Assembly (NCBI RefSeq): GCF_000284295.1
Contig: NC_017093.1
Span: 1,302,001-1,366,000 of the forward strand
DNA length: 64,000 nt
Reading direction: 5' to 3'
Origin: Actinoplanes missouriensis 431
Lineage (GTDB): Bacteria > Actinomycetota > Actinomycetes > Mycobacteriales > Micromonosporaceae
Both the position numbers and the translations under genes were made by a program. The notes beneath the pieces are model-generated. The model was not told where the DNA came from. It worked only from the letters and a program-made list of their open reading frames with translations, and did not search any database. Positions 9,052-17,485 of this stretch are shown here, piece by piece; within the stretch, counting starts at the first letter, position 1, and every line of letters begins with the position of its first letter.

Positions 9052-10721
9052 CGAACCCAGAGGAATTCCGCCCGACAGGCGAAAAATCGGGAATGTCCGA
9101 AGAGGCGGCCGGCGGCGCAGCGAGGGCGGGCGAGGTCGCGGCGGCGGGGGACGTGACGGCTGTGCCAGGGGCGGCGGGGGATCCGGCGGCCCGGGCGGGG
9201 GATGAGCCCGAGCGGCCCGTGGTTCTGCGGCTTGCCGATGTGGTCAAGGTGTTCCCCGGGGTGCGGGCCCTCGACGGCGTGCAGCTGGAGGTCCGGGCCG
9301 GCGAGGTGCACTGCCTGCTCGGCCAGAATGGCGCCGGTAAATCCACCCTGATCAAGGTCCTGGCCGGCGTCCACCACGCCGACGCCGGGGAGATCACCTG
9401 GCAGGGGGAGCCGTTCGCGCCGGCGACGCCGCAGGCCGCCATGCGGGCCGGGATCGCCACGATCTATCAGGAGCTGGACCTCGTCGACGACCTGTCGGTG
9501 GCGGAGAACGCCTTCCTCGGGCACGAGCCGAGCCGGCTCGGGTTCACCAGGCGACGGGTCTCGGCGTACAAGACGAAGGAGATCCTGGCTCGTCTCGGTC
9601 ATGCCGAGATCACGCCGCGACGGATGGTGCGGACCCTGCCGGCGGCGGCCAAGCAGGTGGTCAGCATGGCGCGGGCGCTGTCGCACGACGCCCGCCTGAT
9701 CGTGATGGACGAGCCGAGCGCGGTGCTCGCCCACGACGAGGTGGACAACCTGTTCCGGATCATCCGGGAGCTGACGTCGCAGGGGATCGCGGTCATCTAC
9801 ATCTCGCACCGGCTCGACGAGATCCGGGAGATCGGCGACCGGGTGACGGTACTGAAGGACGGCCGGACCACCGCGGCGAACCTGCCGGCGCGCACCACGC
9901 CGACCCGGGAGCTGGTCGGGCGGATGACGGGACGATCCATCGAGTACGTCTTCCCGCCCGTCACCGGCACGCCGGGGGAGACCCCGCTGCTGGTCGTCGA
10001 CAACCTGACCCGGTCCGGTGAGTTCGCCGAGGCGAGCCTCACGGTCCGGCCCGGCGAGATCGTGGGGATCGCCGGGCTCGTCGGCTCCGGCCGCTCCGAG
10101 CTGCTGGAGACGATCTACGGCGCCCGCCGGGCGGAGTCCGGCACGGTGACCGTCGACGGCGCGCCGGTGCGCGGGGTGGGCGCCGCGGTCCGGGCCGGCA
10201 TGGGTATGGCGCCGGAGGAGCGCAAGAGCCAGGCGCTGCTGCTGGACGAGCCGGTCTTCAAGAACATGACGCTCGCCTCGTTCGCCCGGTTCGCGAAGGT
10301 GGGTTTCACCGACGCGGGTGGCGAGCGAGCGGCGGCCGAGCGGACCGCGGATCAGCTGGAGTTGCGCCCGCGGGACGTGGTCCGGCCGGTTCGGACGCTC
10401 TCCGGCGGCAACCAGCAGAAGGTCGTGGTGGGCCGCTGGCTGCTCGGCGGCACCCGGCTGCTGCTGCTCGACGAGCCGACCCGGGGCGTGGACGTGGGCG
10501 CCCGGGCCGAGCTCTACCAGGTGATCCGGGACCTCGCGGCGAACGGCGTGGGTGTGCTGCTGGTCTCCAGCGAGGTGCCGGAGGTGCTCGGTCTCGCCGA
10601 CCGGGTGCTGGTGATGCGGGAGGGCCGGCTGATCCACGAGGCGCCGGCCGGCGAGATCGACGAAGACACCGTTCTCAACCTCGTGATGGCGGGGTCGCTT
10701 CTGGAAGGTGAGCCGGCATGA
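9048..10721 (+). CDS. sugar ABC transporter ATP-binding protein (RbsA/MglA type)
   Basis: This tandem-domain ATPase energises a CUT2 sugar importer. Domain 1 has GQNGAGKST, the signature-like LPAAAKQVVSMARAL and LIVMDEPSAVL. Domain 2 has the degenerate P-loop GLVGSGRSE, LSGGNQQKVVVGRWL and LLLLDEPTRGVDVGA, the RbsA/MglA hallmark. The start is the ATG overlapping the ROK stop (ATGA). The first ~55 residues are an unusual Ala/Gly/Glu-rich leader before VLRLADVVKVFPGV, and an internal ATG at 9093 is an alternative. The product has 557 residues against about 500 for the family, and the leader explains the excess. It is coupled to the permease by another ATGA overlap. Confidence 0.94.
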   Translation: MTNPEEFRPTGEKSGMSEEAAGGAARAGEVAAAGDVTAVPGAAGDPAARAGDEPERPVVLRLADVVKVFPGVRALDGVQLEVRAGEVHCLLGQNGAGKSTLIKVLAGVHHADAGEITWQGEPFAPATPQAAMRAGIATIYQELDLVDDLSVAENAFLGHEPSRLGFTRRRVSAYKTKEILARLGHAEITPRRMVRTLPAAAKQVVSMARALSHDARLIVMDEPSAVLAHDEVDNLFRIIRELTSQGIAVIYISHRLDEIREIGDRVTVLKDGRTTAANLPARTTPTRELVGRMTGRSIEYVFPPVTGTPGETPLLVVDNLTRSGEFAEASLTVRPGEIVGIAGLVGSGRSELLETIYGARRAESGTVTVDGAPVRGVGAAVRAGMGMAPEERKSQALLLDEPVFKNMTLASFARFAKVGFTDAGGERAAAERTADQLELRPRDVVRPVRTLSGGNQQKVVVGRWLLGGTRLLLLDEPTRGVDVGARAELYQVIRDLAANGVGVLLVSSEVPEVLGLADRVLVMREGRLIHEAPAGEIDEDTVLNLVMAGSLLEGEPA

Positions 10722-11737
10722 CCACCACGGAGACCGCACATGTCGAGAAGCGTGCCGGCCGTGAGCGCCGCCGTCTCGACGAGGGCACGATACGCAACCT
10801 CGGCCTGCTCGGCGTCCTGGTGATCCTGGTGATCATCGGGATCATCACGAGGCCGGAGCTGTACAGCGACCCGGCCTGGGTGCGGAACAACGTCCTGACG
10901 ATCCTGCAGCAGGCGTCCGCGATCGGCGTGGTGACGGTCGGGATGACCTTCGTGATCATCGGGGGCGGCATCGACCTGTCGGTCGGGGCGATCATCGCGC
11001 TCGCGGCGGTCTGGAGCACGACCGTCGCGACTCAGAGCTTCGGCGCCGGCGGCATGATCTTCACGGCTCTCGCGGTCGGAGTGGGCGTCGGGCTGGTCAA
11101 CGGCGTGCTCATCGCGTACGGGAAATTGGTTCCCTTCATCGCCACACTCGCCATGCTGGTGGCGGCGCGCGGCCTCGCCGCGCAGATCTCCGGCAAGCAG
11201 ACGCAGATCTCCGAGAGCTCGGTGATCAACAGCATCGCCACCACCAAGATCCTCGGCATCCCGCTGCTCGTGATCATCCTGGGTGTCGTGGTGGCGGCCG
11301 GCTGGGTGCTGCTGAACCGCACGACGTTCGGCCGCCGCACGGTCGCGGTCGGCGGCAATCCCGAGGCGGCCCGGCTGGCCGGCATCAACGTGAAGCGGCA
11401 GACCCTGCTGCTCTACGTGCTCTCCGGTCTCTGCTGCGGCATCGCCGCGATCATGCTGACGTCGCAGGCGACGAGCGCGCAGGCCGCGATGGCGAACCTG
11501 TACGAACTGGACGCGATCGCCGCGGCCATCATCGGCGGCACGCTGCTCAGCGGCGGCCGGGGCACCATCATCGGCGCTCTCTTCGGAGTGCTGGTCTTCT
11601 CCACGATCACGAACCTGTTCGCGATCAACAACCTCCCCACCGAGGTCCAGAACATGGTCAAGGGCGCCATCATCGTGGCCGCCGTCTTGGTCCAGCAGTT
11701 CCGATTCTCCGCGCTCACGCAGATGTTCAAAAAATGA
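10718..11737 (+). CDS. sugar ABC transporter permease (RbsC type)
   Basis: This is the membrane subunit of the CUT2 importer, 339 residues, with eight or more hydrophobic spans. The conserved stretch IIGGGIDLSVGAIIAL is the classic RbsC motif, and later AGINVKRQTLLLYVLSGL and AAIIGGTLLSGGRGTIIGALFGVL match the family. The N-terminal ~25 residues are charged and cytoplasmic. The start overlaps the ATPase stop by four bases, and the binding protein begins 18 bases downstream, giving the ATPase-permease-binding protein order typical of this class in actinobacteria. Confidence 0.94.
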   Translation: MTTTETAHVEKRAGRERRRLDEGTIRNLGLLGVLVILVIIGIITRPELYSDPAWVRNNVLTILQQASAIGVVTVGMTFVIIGGGIDLSVGAIIALAAVWSTTVATQSFGAGGMIFTALAVGVGVGLVNGVLIAYGKLVPFIATLAMLVAARGLAAQISGKQTQISESSVINSIATTKILGIPLLVIILGVVVAAGWVLLNRTTFGRRTVAVGGNPEAARLAGINVKRQTLLLYVLSGLCCGIAAIMLTSQATSAQAAMANLYELDAIAAAIIGGTLLSGGRGTIIGALFGVLVFSTITNLFAINNLPTEVQNMVKGAIIVAAVLVQQFRFSALTQMFKK

Positions 11738-11755
11738 GAAAAGACGGGAGCAATA

Positions 11756-12793
11756 ATGTCCTCATTGTCCCGTAGGCGCGTTCTGTTCGGCGGCGCTGCC
11801 GTCGGCGCCGGCGCCCTGCTGACCGCCTGCACCAGCAACGACACTTCCAACAACGCCCAGGTCAACACGAACAGCGGCAACGAGAACGCCGCTCCCGGCG
11901 AGAAGGTGGTCATCGGCTTCACCGCCCCGGCCGCCGACCACGGCTGGATCGCCGCGATCACCAACAACGCCAAGGCCCAGGCCCAGCAGTACGAAGACGT
12001 CGAGCTCAAGGTCACCGAGGCCGGCTCGGACGCGGCGGCCCAGCGGGCGGCCATCTCCACGATGATCGCCGAGAAGCCGACGATCATCGTGATGCTGCCG
12101 CACGACGGCAAGGAGCTGAACGCGGCGGCCGAGGAGGCCATGCGGGCCGGCATCCCGGTGGTCAACCTGGACCGTGCGTTCCCGTCCCAGGACGCCTACC
12201 GGCTGCAGATCAAGGGTGACAACTACGGGATGGGGCTGGCCGCCGGGGCGTACATCGGCGAGCAGCTCAAGACCAAGGGCGTCAGCAACCCGATCATCGG
12301 GGAGATACCCGGCATCGACTCCCTCGAGCTCACCCAGGAGCGGACGAAGGGCTTCAACGACGCGCTCGCCGTCTACGGCTTCAAGGTCGCCAACCGCCGG
12401 CCCGCCGACTTCACGATCGACGGCGGCCAGAAGGCCGCGACCGATCTGCTCCAGGCGCTGCCCCGGATGGACGCGGTCTGGAACCACGACGACGACCAGG
12501 GCGTCGGCGTGCTCGCGGCGATCCAGCAGGCGAACCGCAACGAGTTCTTCATGGTCGGCGGCGCCGGGGCCAAGTCCGCGATCGATCACATCGCGGCGGA
12601 CGACTCGGTGCTCAAGGCGACGGTCACCTACAGCCCGTCGATGGCCTCCTCGGCCATCTCGCTGGCCCGGCTGATCGCCCAGGGCAAGGGCATGGCCGAC
12701 CTGGTGGAGCTGCAGGTGCCCAAGGAGATCACGCTCGCTTCCGAGACGATCACCAAGGAGAACGCCGCGCAGTACGCCAAGCTGGGATTCTGA
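11756..12793 (+). CDS. sugar-binding lipoprotein of the ABC importer
   Basis: This is a periplasmic-binding-protein-like (RbsB/type 1) solute receptor of 345 residues. The N-terminus carries a twin-arginine-type signal (SRRRVLFGG) and a lipobox LLTAC, so it is probably Tat-exported and lipid-anchored. The mature fold begins with VVIGFTAPAADHGWIAAITNNAKAQA and includes VNLDRAFPS and the hinge-type MDAVWNHDDDQGVG typical of sugar receptors. The GGGAG ribosome site lies about 7 bases before the ATG. It defines the importer's specificity, but the ligand cannot be read from sequence. Neighbouring dehydrogenase and isomerase genes suggest a cyclitol or pentose-like sugar. Confidence 0.93.
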   Translation: MSSLSRRRVLFGGAAVGAGALLTACTSNDTSNNAQVNTNSGNENAAPGEKVVIGFTAPAADHGWIAAITNNAKAQAQQYEDVELKVTEAGSDAAAQRAAISTMIAEKPTIIVMLPHDGKELNAAAEEAMRAGIPVVNLDRAFPSQDAYRLQIKGDNYGMGLAAGAYIGEQLKTKGVSNPIIGEIPGIDSLELTQERTKGFNDALAVYGFKVANRRPADFTIDGGQKAATDLLQALPRMDAVWNHDDDQGVGVLAAIQQANRNEFFMVGGAGAKSAIDHIAADDSVLKATVTYSPSMASSAISLARLIAQGKGMADLVELQVPKEITLASETITKENAAQYAKLGF

Positions 12794-12813
12794 TCACGGA
12801 ACAAGGGGGCGAC

Positions 12814-13998
12814 ATGTATCCGGACCTGCGAGTCGGCATGGTCGGTTACGCGTTCATGGGGGCCGCGCACTCGCAGGCCTGGCGCACCGTCAACCACGCT
12901 TTCGACCTGCCGTTGCAGGCCCGGATGTCGGTGGTGTGCGGCCGCTCAGCCGACCAGGTGGCGCACGCCGCCACGCGGCTGGGCTGGGCCGGGCACACCA
13001 CCGACTGGCGGTCGCTGGTGGAGAGCGACGAGATCGACCTGATCGACATCTGCACGCCGGGTGACACCCACGCCGAGATCGCGCTTGCCGCGCTCGCCGC
13101 GGGCAAACACGTCCTCTGCGAGAAACCCTTGGCCAATTCGGTGGCCGAGGCGCGGGAGATGGCCGCGGCCGCGGCCCAGGCCCAATCCCATGGGGTACGG
13201 GCGATGTGCGGCTTCAACTATCGGCGGGTGCCGGCCGTCGCGTTGATGCGGGATCTGGTGGCGCGGGGACGGATCGGAGCGATCCGGCACGTCCGTGCCA
13301 CCTATCTCCAGGATTGGATCGTCGACCCGGAGTTCCCACTGGTCTGGCGCCTGCGCAAGGAGATCGCCGGGTCCGGGGCACTGGGTGACATCGGCGCGCA
13401 CATCGTCGACCTGACCCAGTTCGTCACCGGCCAGTCGATCACCACGGTGTCGGCGCTGACCGAGACGTTCGTCCGGTCCCGGCCGCTGCCCTCGGAGTCG
13501 GCCGGGCTGGCCGCCTCCGCCAACGGGACCGTGCTCGGGGACGTGACGGTCGACGACGCCGCCCTCTTCCTGGCCCGGCTGGACGGGGGAGCGGTCGCCA
13601 CGTACGAGGCGACCCGGTTCGCGACCGGCCGCAAGAACGCGTTGCGGGTCGAGCTCAACGGTGCGCTCGGCTCGCTCGCTTTCGACTTCGAGCGGATGAA
13701 CGAGCTGGAGTTCTACGACGCCACCGGGCCGGGTGCCGAACAGGGGTTCACCCGCATCCTGGTGACCGAACCAGATCACCCGTATGTGGCGGCCTGGTGG
13801 CCGCCGGGACACGGGCTCGGGTACGAGCACTCGTTCACCCACGAGGTCCGGGACCTGATCGAGGACATCGCGGCCGGTCGTGACCCGGCCCCGTCGTTCG
13901 CCGACGCGCTGCAGGTGCAGCTGGTGCTCGACGCCGTGGAGCAGTCCGCGGCCTCCGGTGCCTGGACCGACGTGGAGACGGTGCTGGAGCCCGCCTGA
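12814..13998 (+). CDS. Gfo/Idh/MocA family NAD(P)-dependent oxidoreductase
   Basis: This 394-residue dehydrogenase probably oxidises a sugar or inositol derivative. The N-terminal Rossmann domain opens with RVGMVGYAFMGAAHSQAW, a variant of the family's GxGxxG-type loop. The invariant CEKPLANSVAEA contains the catalytic-site Lys of the EKP motif. GALGDIGAHIVDLTQFVTG supplies the GDxGxHxxD signature (D and H of the active site). It starts 20 bases after the binding protein and is probably in the same transcript. The product most likely feeds the two TIM-barrel enzymes downstream. The substrate is undetermined. Confidence 0.93.
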   Translation: MYPDLRVGMVGYAFMGAAHSQAWRTVNHAFDLPLQARMSVVCGRSADQVAHAATRLGWAGHTTDWRSLVESDEIDLIDICTPGDTHAEIALAALAAGKHVLCEKPLANSVAEAREMAAAAAQAQSHGVRAMCGFNYRRVPAVALMRDLVARGRIGAIRHVRATYLQDWIVDPEFPLVWRLRKEIAGSGALGDIGAHIVDLTQFVTGQSITTVSALTETFVRSRPLPSESAGLAASANGTVLGDVTVDDAALFLARLDGGAVATYEATRFATGRKNALRVELNGALGSLAFDFERMNELEFYDATGPGAEQGFTRILVTEPDHPYVAAWWPPGHGLGYEHSFTHEVRDLIEDIAAGRDPAPSFADALQVQLVLDAVEQSAASGAWTDVETVLEPA

Positions 13999-14079
13999 CG
14001 CTGAGGAATCAGGAATCGTCCCGCCGCGGCCGGCGAGGGACGGCGTGGTTGCGCCCCGCGCCGGCCGGTCGTGGCGGGT

Positions 14080-14113
14080 GGTGCGGATGCACGGATCTCC
14101 GTGCATCCGCACC
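14080..14113. terminator. strong hairpin, terminator or operator
   Basis: Perfect 15-bp arms (14080-14094 and 14099-14113) with loop ATCT lie 82 bases after the dehydrogenase stop. No T-tract follows. Its arms share GCGGATGCACG with the promoter-proximal site at 14441, so a protein-binding role is as likely as termination. Confidence 0.5.
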
Positions 14114-14137
14114 GGCGTGTGGCAAGTGCATGTCCAT

Positions 14138-14156
14138 TTGTTCACCATCTGAACAA
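14138..14156. promoter_or_regulatory. TTGTTCA-N5-TGAACAA inverted repeat
   Basis: A perfect 7-bp inverted repeat with a 5-nt spacer sits in an AT-richer patch of the spacer. It has the size and symmetry of a repressor operator (LacI, GntR or ROK class). No experimental motif was matched. Confidence 0.35.
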
Positions 14157-14219
14157 GGTGGGGGTCGGAACCCGCCGTTCTCCGTGTGACAGCGAAAGCT
14201 ACTCGCTGGTCACCCCCGT

Positions 14220-14249
14220 CACGCACATTGTTGTCAATCGATGTGCGTG
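14220..14249. promoter_or_regulatory. 9-bp-arm inverted repeat (CACGCACAT / ATGTGCGTG)
   Basis: Arms 14220-14228 and 14241-14249 flank a 12-nt AT-rich centre, and GCTTTT follows at about 14251-14256. It could be a weak Rho-independent terminator or an operator. The long AT-rich centre favours protein binding. Confidence 0.35.
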
Positions 14250-14489
14250 TGCTTTTCCGATCATGTTGTGGCCGGTCAGCTAGTCGCACGGCCGGTGCGC
14301 CGATGATCCGCTATGCGACGCACGCTCGTATCCGAGGACATGCATTCCACGGATGGAGGCGGCGATGACAGTCCGGCGGCGGGGCAGCGGTCGATCGGAG
14401 ACAGGTCCCCGGATGGTCCATACTGGAGGCGTTAGCACGAGCGGATGCACGTGCACCTGCACGGGAGAGCTCGTCCGGGGAGGATATTG

Positions 14490-15386
14490 ATGCGGCTGCG
14501 CCATCCCTCCGGCCGGATCGTGCACCTCAGCTACGGCATCAGCCTAGACCACGCCGAGACGCCGTCCGCCGCTCTGGAAGCACTCGACGCGACCGCCGCC
14601 GAGTTGCGATCCCGCTTCGGGACCGGCCTTCTCGGCGTGGCGCTCCGGCTGCCGTACCGTCTCGCCGCCGCCCTCGCGGACGACGGGCGTGCCCGCACCC
14701 GGCTGCGTGCCGAGCTCGACGCCAAGGGGCTCGAGGTCGTCACGTTGAGCGGGACGCCCGACGCCGAGGGCGGCGGCGAGAACACTGATCCGCTCGGTGA
14801 CTGGAGCGAGATCGCCCGCGTCCGGCACACCCTCGACCTGGCCCGCATCCTCGTCGACCTGCTTCCGTTCGAGGAGGTCCGCGGCGCGATCGGCACCTGC
14901 GGGCTCGGTCGCGCCGACGACTGGGACGAGAACCGGCAGAAGGCCGGCGCCCGGCACCTGTCCCGGCTCTCCGCCGGCCTCGCCGACCTGGCCTGGCGGG
15001 TCGGCCGCGCGGTGCGATGCGGCTTCCAGCCCGCGCCCGGCCGGGTGCTGGACGGTCCGGAGCAGACCGTCGCGGCGCTCACCCGGGTCGACAAGGACCG
15101 GCTCGGAGTCTGTCTCGACCTGCCGGCCGTGGTGCGCGACTGGCCCGACCCGGAGGCCGGCATCGACCGGATGACCGACGCCGGTCTCTCCGTGATAACC
15201 GCCCGGATCACCGACACGACGGCCGGCTGGCAGCCGGTGCTGCGTCATCTGCTGGCCGCCGACACGGCCCGCACCGAGTATGTGGACGTCGACACGGCGG
15301 GCGGCGCGGCCGACCTGCAGCACGTGCTGGCGGAGCTCACCGCCCTCGGCCTGGTCCCCGAGCAGCAGCCCTGCACAGCGCCCTGA
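14490..15386 (+). CDS. EboE-like TIM-barrel protein (xylose-isomerase-like)
   Basis: This 298-residue soluble protein resembles the N-terminal part of EboE-type 'metabolite traffic' proteins: opening MRLRHPSGRIVHLSYG, then GLLGVALRLPYRLAAALADD and LDAKGLEVVTLSG. These are the strands of a xylose-isomerase-like TIM barrel. Known EboE proteins are longer (about 390 residues, from memory), so this is a short version or a diverged relative. I chose the ATG at 14490 because GGGGAGG lies about 7 bases upstream, and the longer reading begins in a palindrome. It sits between a sugar dehydrogenase and an isomerase, which suggests carbohydrate metabolism rather than the ebo scytonemin-type pathway. Activity is unknown. 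Confidence 0.6.
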   Translation: MRLRHPSGRIVHLSYGISLDHAETPSAALEALDATAAELRSRFGTGLLGVALRLPYRLAAALADDGRARTRLRAELDAKGLEVVTLSGTPDAEGGGENTDPLGDWSEIARVRHTLDLARILVDLLPFEEVRGAIGTCGLGRADDWDENRQKAGARHLSRLSAGLADLAWRVGRAVRCGFQPAPGRVLDGPEQTVAALTRVDKDRLGVCLDLPAVVRDWPDPEAGIDRMTDAGLSVITARITDTTAGWQPVLRHLLAADTARTEYVDVDTAGGAADLQHVLAELTALGLVPEQQPCTAP

Positions 15387-15591
15387 TCACGCGGCGACCG
15401 GGTATTGATCGCGGCCTTTCGCGTCGCCGGGTCCGGTCGTAGAGTCCAGGGAGGGCATCGCCGGGAGAGAGCGAGGCCGGACCGGGAGGCGCAACCCCGT
15501 CCGGCACGACTTCTCGCCTCCCGTGGTGTGCCCTCGCGTGAGCCGGTCTCCCTCGCCGGATTGTTTCGCCGAGCCACGAGGAGGGACGACC

Positions 15592-16596
15592 ATGGCACGA
15601 CCCATCACACTCTTCACCGGCCAGTGGGCCGATCTGCCGTTCGAGGAGGTCTGCCGGCTCGCGTCGGAGTGGGGCTACGACGGGTTGGAGATCGCCTGCT
15701 GGGGTGACCACTTCGAGGTGGACCGGGCGCTCACCGAGGACGGATACATCGAGCGCAAGCACGAGCAGCTCGCCAAGCACAACCTGAAGTGCTGGGCGAT
15801 CTCCAATCACCTGGTCGGCCAGGCCGTCTGCGACCACCCGATCGACGAGCGGCACCAGGACATCCTGCCGGCCGCGGTGTGGGGCGACGGCGATCCGGAA
15901 GGGGTGCGGCAGCGGGCCGCGGATCGGATGAAGGACACCGCGCGGGCGGCGGCACGATTCGGCGTCCGTACCGTGGTCGGCTTCACCGGTTCGTCGATCT
16001 GGCACACGGTCGCGATGTTCCCGCCGGTGCCGGAGTCGATGATCGAGCGGGGGTACGCGGACTTCGCCGCCCGCTGGAACCCGATCCTCGACGTGTTCGA
16101 CTCGGTCGGCGTCCGGTTCGCGCACGAGGTGCACCCCAGCGAGATCGCGTACGACTACTGGACCACCCGGCGGACCCTCGAAGCGATCGGCAACCGGGCC
16201 GCGTTCGGACTGAACTGGGATCCGTCGCACTTCGTCTGGCAGGACCTCGACCCGGTCGGGTTCATCCTCGAGTTCCGTGACCGGATCTACCACGTGGACT
16301 GCAAGGACGCGAAGGTGCGGACCGGGGACGGGCGGCGCGGGCGGCTCAGCTCCCACCTGCCCTGGGCCGACCTGCGGCGCGGCTGGGACTTCGTCTCCAC
16401 CGGTCACGGCGACGTGCCGTGGGAGGACTGTTTCCGAGCCTTGAACAGCATCGGGTACGACGGGCCACTCTCCGTCGAGTGGGAAGACGCCGGGATGGAC
16501 CGGCTGGTCGGGGCGCCGGAGGCCCTTCAGTTCGTGCGCCGGCTGGCGTTCGACGCCCCGTCGGCGGCGTTCGACGCGGCGTTCTCCTCCCGCTGA
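15592..16596 (+). CDS. sugar phosphate isomerase/epimerase family protein
   Basis: This is an AP-endonuclease-2-type TIM barrel (IolE/IolH/xylose isomerase-like), 334 residues. Metal ligands are recognisable at the expected strand ends: E in [12 protein letters not shown] and H in [12 protein letters not shown] and D in [10 protein letters not shown], and E in [19 protein letters not shown] lies about 6 bases before the ATG, a very strong ribosome site. Such enzymes isomerise or dehydrate keto-sugars and inosose. Together with the dehydrogenase at 12.8 kb it implies an oxidation-isomerisation route for the imported sugar. A terminator follows at once. Confidence 0.88.
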   Translation: MARPITLFTGQWADLPFEEVCRLASEWGYDGLEIACWGDHFEVDRALTEDGYIERKHEQLAKHNLKCWAISNHLVGQAVCDHPIDERHQDILPAAVWGDGDPEGVRQRAADRMKDTARAAARFGVRTVVGFTGSSIWHTVAMFPPVPESMIERGYADFAARWNPILDVFDSVGVRFAHEVHPSEIAYDYWTTRRTLEAIGNRAAFGLNWDPSHFVWQDLDPVGFILEFRDRIYHVDCKDAKVRTGDGRRGRLSSHLPWADLRRGWDFVSTGHGDVPWEDCFRALNSIGYDGPLSVEWEDAGMDRLVGAPEALQFVRRLAFDAPSAAFDAAFSSR

Positions 16597-16617
16597 TCCG
16601 GCTGGCGAACCAGCGCA

Positions 16618-16648
16618 GGGCCGCCTCCGCGATGTGCGGGGGCGGCCC
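16618..16648. terminator. bidirectional hairpin terminator
   Basis: A 13-bp stem (16618-16630 with 16636-16648, one G-U pair) with a 5-nt loop GATGT lies between the convergent isomerase gene and ytxH-type gene. It ends both transcripts by position. Confidence 0.8.
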
Positions 16649-16665
16649 AACGGCTGAAACCGGCG

Positions 16666-16995
16666 TCAGTACGTGGTGCCGGTGCCGGTGCTGGTGCCCT
16701 TCGACCCGGCGAGCGAGTCGCTGGGTGCGAGCAGCTCGTCGGTGGTGCCCGTGCTGCTGCTGGACGTGCCGGTGTTGAGCTTCTCTCCGAGCTTGGACGA
16801 CTGGATCTTGTCCTTGCCCTCGCTGTACAGCTTGTTGGCCTGCGCCTGCGCGACGCCGGCCGCCTCCTGCACCGTGGGGTTCTCCCAGATCTTCTGGGCG
16901 TTTGCCCGGATCTCTTCGTACTTCTCCCGGCCGGCACGGCTGCCCAGGACGAAGCCCGCCGCGAGACCGGTGAGGAACATCAGCTTTCCGCGCAT
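16666..16995 (-). CDS. YtxH-domain small membrane protein
   Basis: This is a 109-residue protein with one N-terminal membrane helix (MFLTGLAAGFVLGSRAGREKYEEI), the standard opening of actinobacterial YtxH-like proteins. A charged amphipathic middle (AQKIWENPTVQEAAGVAQAQ) and a low-complexity Ser/Thr/Gly tail follow. GGAG precedes the ATG by 8 bases. Homologues are common, stress-associated and of unknown biochemistry. It is monocistronic, facing the terminator at 16618. Confidence 0.85.
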   Translation of the reverse strand: MRGKLMFLTGLAAGFVLGSRAGREKYEEIRANAQKIWENPTVQEAAGVAQAQANKLYSEGKDKIQSSKLGEKLNTGTSSSSTGTTDELLAPSDSLAGSKGTSTGTGTTY

Positions 16996-17192
16996 GGTGG
17001 CGGCTCCTTCCGTTCATGACGCGCGTGCGTCTGTGGGGTGCATACCCATCCTGTCGGGGCGATACTCCCCCTCATTTGGATTCGGAGGATCTCGGCCCCC
17101 TCCGGTGGGGTATCCCCGTTGCTGGACACCCCGGATGGTCATGTAGTCTGTTCTCCGTCGCCAGGGAAACCGGGCGGCACGGAACAGAGCGA

Positions 17193-17268
17193 TCCCCGAT
17201 AGCTCAATTGGCAGAGCAGCCGGCTGTTAACCGGCAGGTTATTGGTTCGAGTCCAATTCGGGGAGCCA
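17193..17268 (+). tRNA. tRNA-Asn (anticodon GTT), CCA encoded
   Basis: The full cloverleaf is visible. The acceptor stem TCCCCGA pairs with TCGGGGA. The D arm contains AGCTCAATTGGCAGAGC, the anticodon stem GCCGG/CCGGC encloses CTGTTAA (anticodon GTT), and the T arm reads GGTTCGAGTCC. The discriminator base is G (17265) and CCA is encoded. A Rho-independent terminator begins 6 bases downstream. Confidence 0.97.
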
Positions 17269-17273
17269 TCCTC

Positions 17274-17301
17274 AACCCCAGGCTTCAGGGCCTGGGGTTT
17301 T
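17274..17301 (+). terminator. Rho-independent terminator of tRNA-Asn
   Basis: A 10-bp stem (17274-17283 with 17290-17299) has a 6-nt loop and runs into TTTT. It lies 6 bases after the encoded CCA. Confidence 0.85.
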
Positions 17302-17485
17302 CTGTTGTCCGCTTCTGTATAGCCCGTGGTCGCCACGCATGGTGACGGGTATCTGACAGGAGGGGCTCAGGCCGTACCCAGGGCCGAATTTGATCTTGAA
17401 TTTTCCTTGCTCGTCTTTCGCCTCCCCGGGTGCGCGCGCCCGGTTAGGCTGAGTTCCGCGTTGAAATGCAGCATGTGAGGTGGTT

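Larger units (their letters stand above)
13999..14489. other. 490-bp intergenic region containing three inverted repeats
   Basis: No credible ORF is present. The spacer is less GC-rich than its flanks in the middle. It contains a 15-bp hairpin at 14080-14113, a TTGTTCA/TGAACAA repeat at 14138-14156, and a 9-bp-arm repeat at 14220-14249. A TGCACGTGCA palindrome lies at 14446-14455, just upstream of the next gene. The 11-mer GCGGATGCACG occurs both in the first hairpin and at 14441-14451. The region probably ends the transporter transcript and starts a second, regulated one. Confidence 0.5.
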
